A DNA stretch of 64,000 nucleotides. It comes from Stenotrophomonas sp. 364 (lineage in GTDB: Bacteria > Pseudomonadota > Gammaproteobacteria > Xanthomonadales > Xanthomonadaceae). Where the stretch lies: positions 970,001 through 1,034,000 of the forward strand of contig NZ_CP047135.1 in assembly GCF_009832905.1 (NCBI RefSeq). The letters are read 5' to 3'. How positions within the stretch are numbered: position 1 is the stretch's first letter; every line of letters begins with the position of its first letter. The notes beneath the pieces were generated by a model. It made no database searches, had not been told where the DNA came from, and worked only from the letters and a program-made list of their open reading frames with translations. Made by a program: the position numbers and the translations under genes. Positions 63,466-64,000 of this stretch are shown here, in pieces.

Positions 63466-64000
63466 ATGACCCTGAAAGTCGCCATCATCGGTCCCGGCAA
63501 CATCGGCACCGATCTGATGATCAAAGTAATGCGCAACGGCCGGCACCTGGAAATGGGCGCGCTGGTGGGCATCGACCCCGCCTCCGACGGCCTGGCCCGT
63601 GCGGCCCGGCTCGGCGTCCCGACCATCGCCACCGGCGTGGAAGGGCTGATCGCATCGGAGGTGTTTGCCGATATCGACATCGTTTTTGATGCCACGTCTG
63701 CGTCGGCGCATGTCCGCAACGATGCGTTGCTGCGCCAGGCGCGGCCGTCGATCCGGGTCATCGACCTGACCCCTGCGGCCATCGGGCCGTACTGCGTGCC
63801 GACGGTCAACCTGGAGGCCAACCTGGCCGCGTTGAACGTCAACATGGTCACCTGCGGTGGGCAGGCCACCATCCCGATGGTGGCCGCCGTCGCCTCGGTA
63901 GCCAAGGTGCACTACGCCGAGATCGTGGCGTCCATTGCCAGCCGTTCGGCAGGCCCGGGAACCCGCGCCAACATCGACGAGTTCACCGAAACCACCTCGC
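63466..64000 (+). CDS. dmpF: Acylating acetaldehyde dehydrogenase (5' part, cut by the window end)
   Basis: At least 178 residues, open at 64000. The start [21 protein letters not shown] has AGGAG well spaced upstream. The NAD fold is GPGNIGTD, with FDATSASAH and [13 protein letters not shown]. The catalytic Cys is in [14 protein letters not shown]. It oxidises acetaldehyde (from 4-hydroxy-2-oxovalerate aldolase) to acetyl-CoA; an aldolase gene is likely just past the end. The gene completes the meta-pathway order after the hydratase. Confidence 0.92.
   Translation, partial: MTLKVAIIGPGNIGTDLMIKVMRNGRHLEMGALVGIDPASDGLARAARLGVPTIATGVEGLIASEVFADIDIVFDATSASAHVRNDALLRQARPSIRVIDLTPAAIGPYCVPTVNLEANLAALNVNMVTCGGQATIPMVAAVASVAKVHYAEIVASIASRSAGPGTRANIDEFTETTS

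Overview
The window is high-GC gammaproteobacterial DNA, most like Xanthomonadaceae (Stenotrophomonas/Pseudoxanthomonas/Xanthomonas type). This rests on the oxidative galactose locus with a TonB-dependent receptor, the chemoreceptor ending in a WQEF tail, the Pseudomonas-like Ku/LigD pair and many two-component and c-di-GMP proteins. The genus is inference. No rRNA, tRNA, CRISPR array, insertion sequence or intact phage gene was recognised.

Layout. 0-5.5 kb: hybrid histidine kinase and chemoreceptor. 5.7-14.4 kb: small, poorly known genes, several broken (an amber codon at the end of a signal peptide, an ankyrin-like pseudogene), plus a Cache-GGDEF diguanylate cyclase. 14.4-22.3 kb: GAF-GGDEF-EAL protein, BLUF photoreceptor, LuxR regulator and a stress-type group (isochorismatase fold, DUF6766, DUF892, iron-permease family). 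22.3-27 kb: NHEJ genes ku and ligD with DUF3606 and a small paralogue between them. 27-41 kb: lipoprotein, a sugar-dehydrogenase/PEBP fusion, a mipA-regulator-kinase operon whose kinase reads into a zinc ribbon, a LysR gene divergent from two metallo-beta-lactamase-fold genes, and two alpha/beta hydrolases.

41.4-55.7 kb is the clearest functional unit: a galactose/galactoside locus. A TonB-dependent receptor, a GH5-like enzyme, a GH43 enzyme, a sialidase-fold protein and an exported mutarotase would release and condition sugars outside the cytoplasm. An SSS symporter imports them. An SDR dehydrogenase, SMP-30 lactonase, DgoD, DgoK and DgoA form the De Ley-Doudoroff route to pyruvate and glyceraldehyde-3-phosphate. 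A FadR-type regulator sits inside, and three copies of one 17-bp motif lie at the three likely promoters.

56-58.4 kb holds an intact relative of the broken ankyrin-like gene and a decayed GH15 gene. 58.4-59.3 kb is an MpaB/DUF2236 protein. 59.4-64 kb is an aromatic meta-cleavage lower pathway: IclR regulator, cupin protein, MFS transporter, 4-oxalocrotonate tautomerase, hydratase/decarboxylase and acylating acetaldehyde dehydrogenase (cut by the window end). The cupin-MFS gap carries two copies of the same perfect inverted repeat.

No wholly new system is demonstrated. The most unusual signals are small paralogous families scattered over the window with one member broken and another intact, three related zinc ribbons (one read through from a histidine kinase), and several well-formed candidate operators beside matching regulators.
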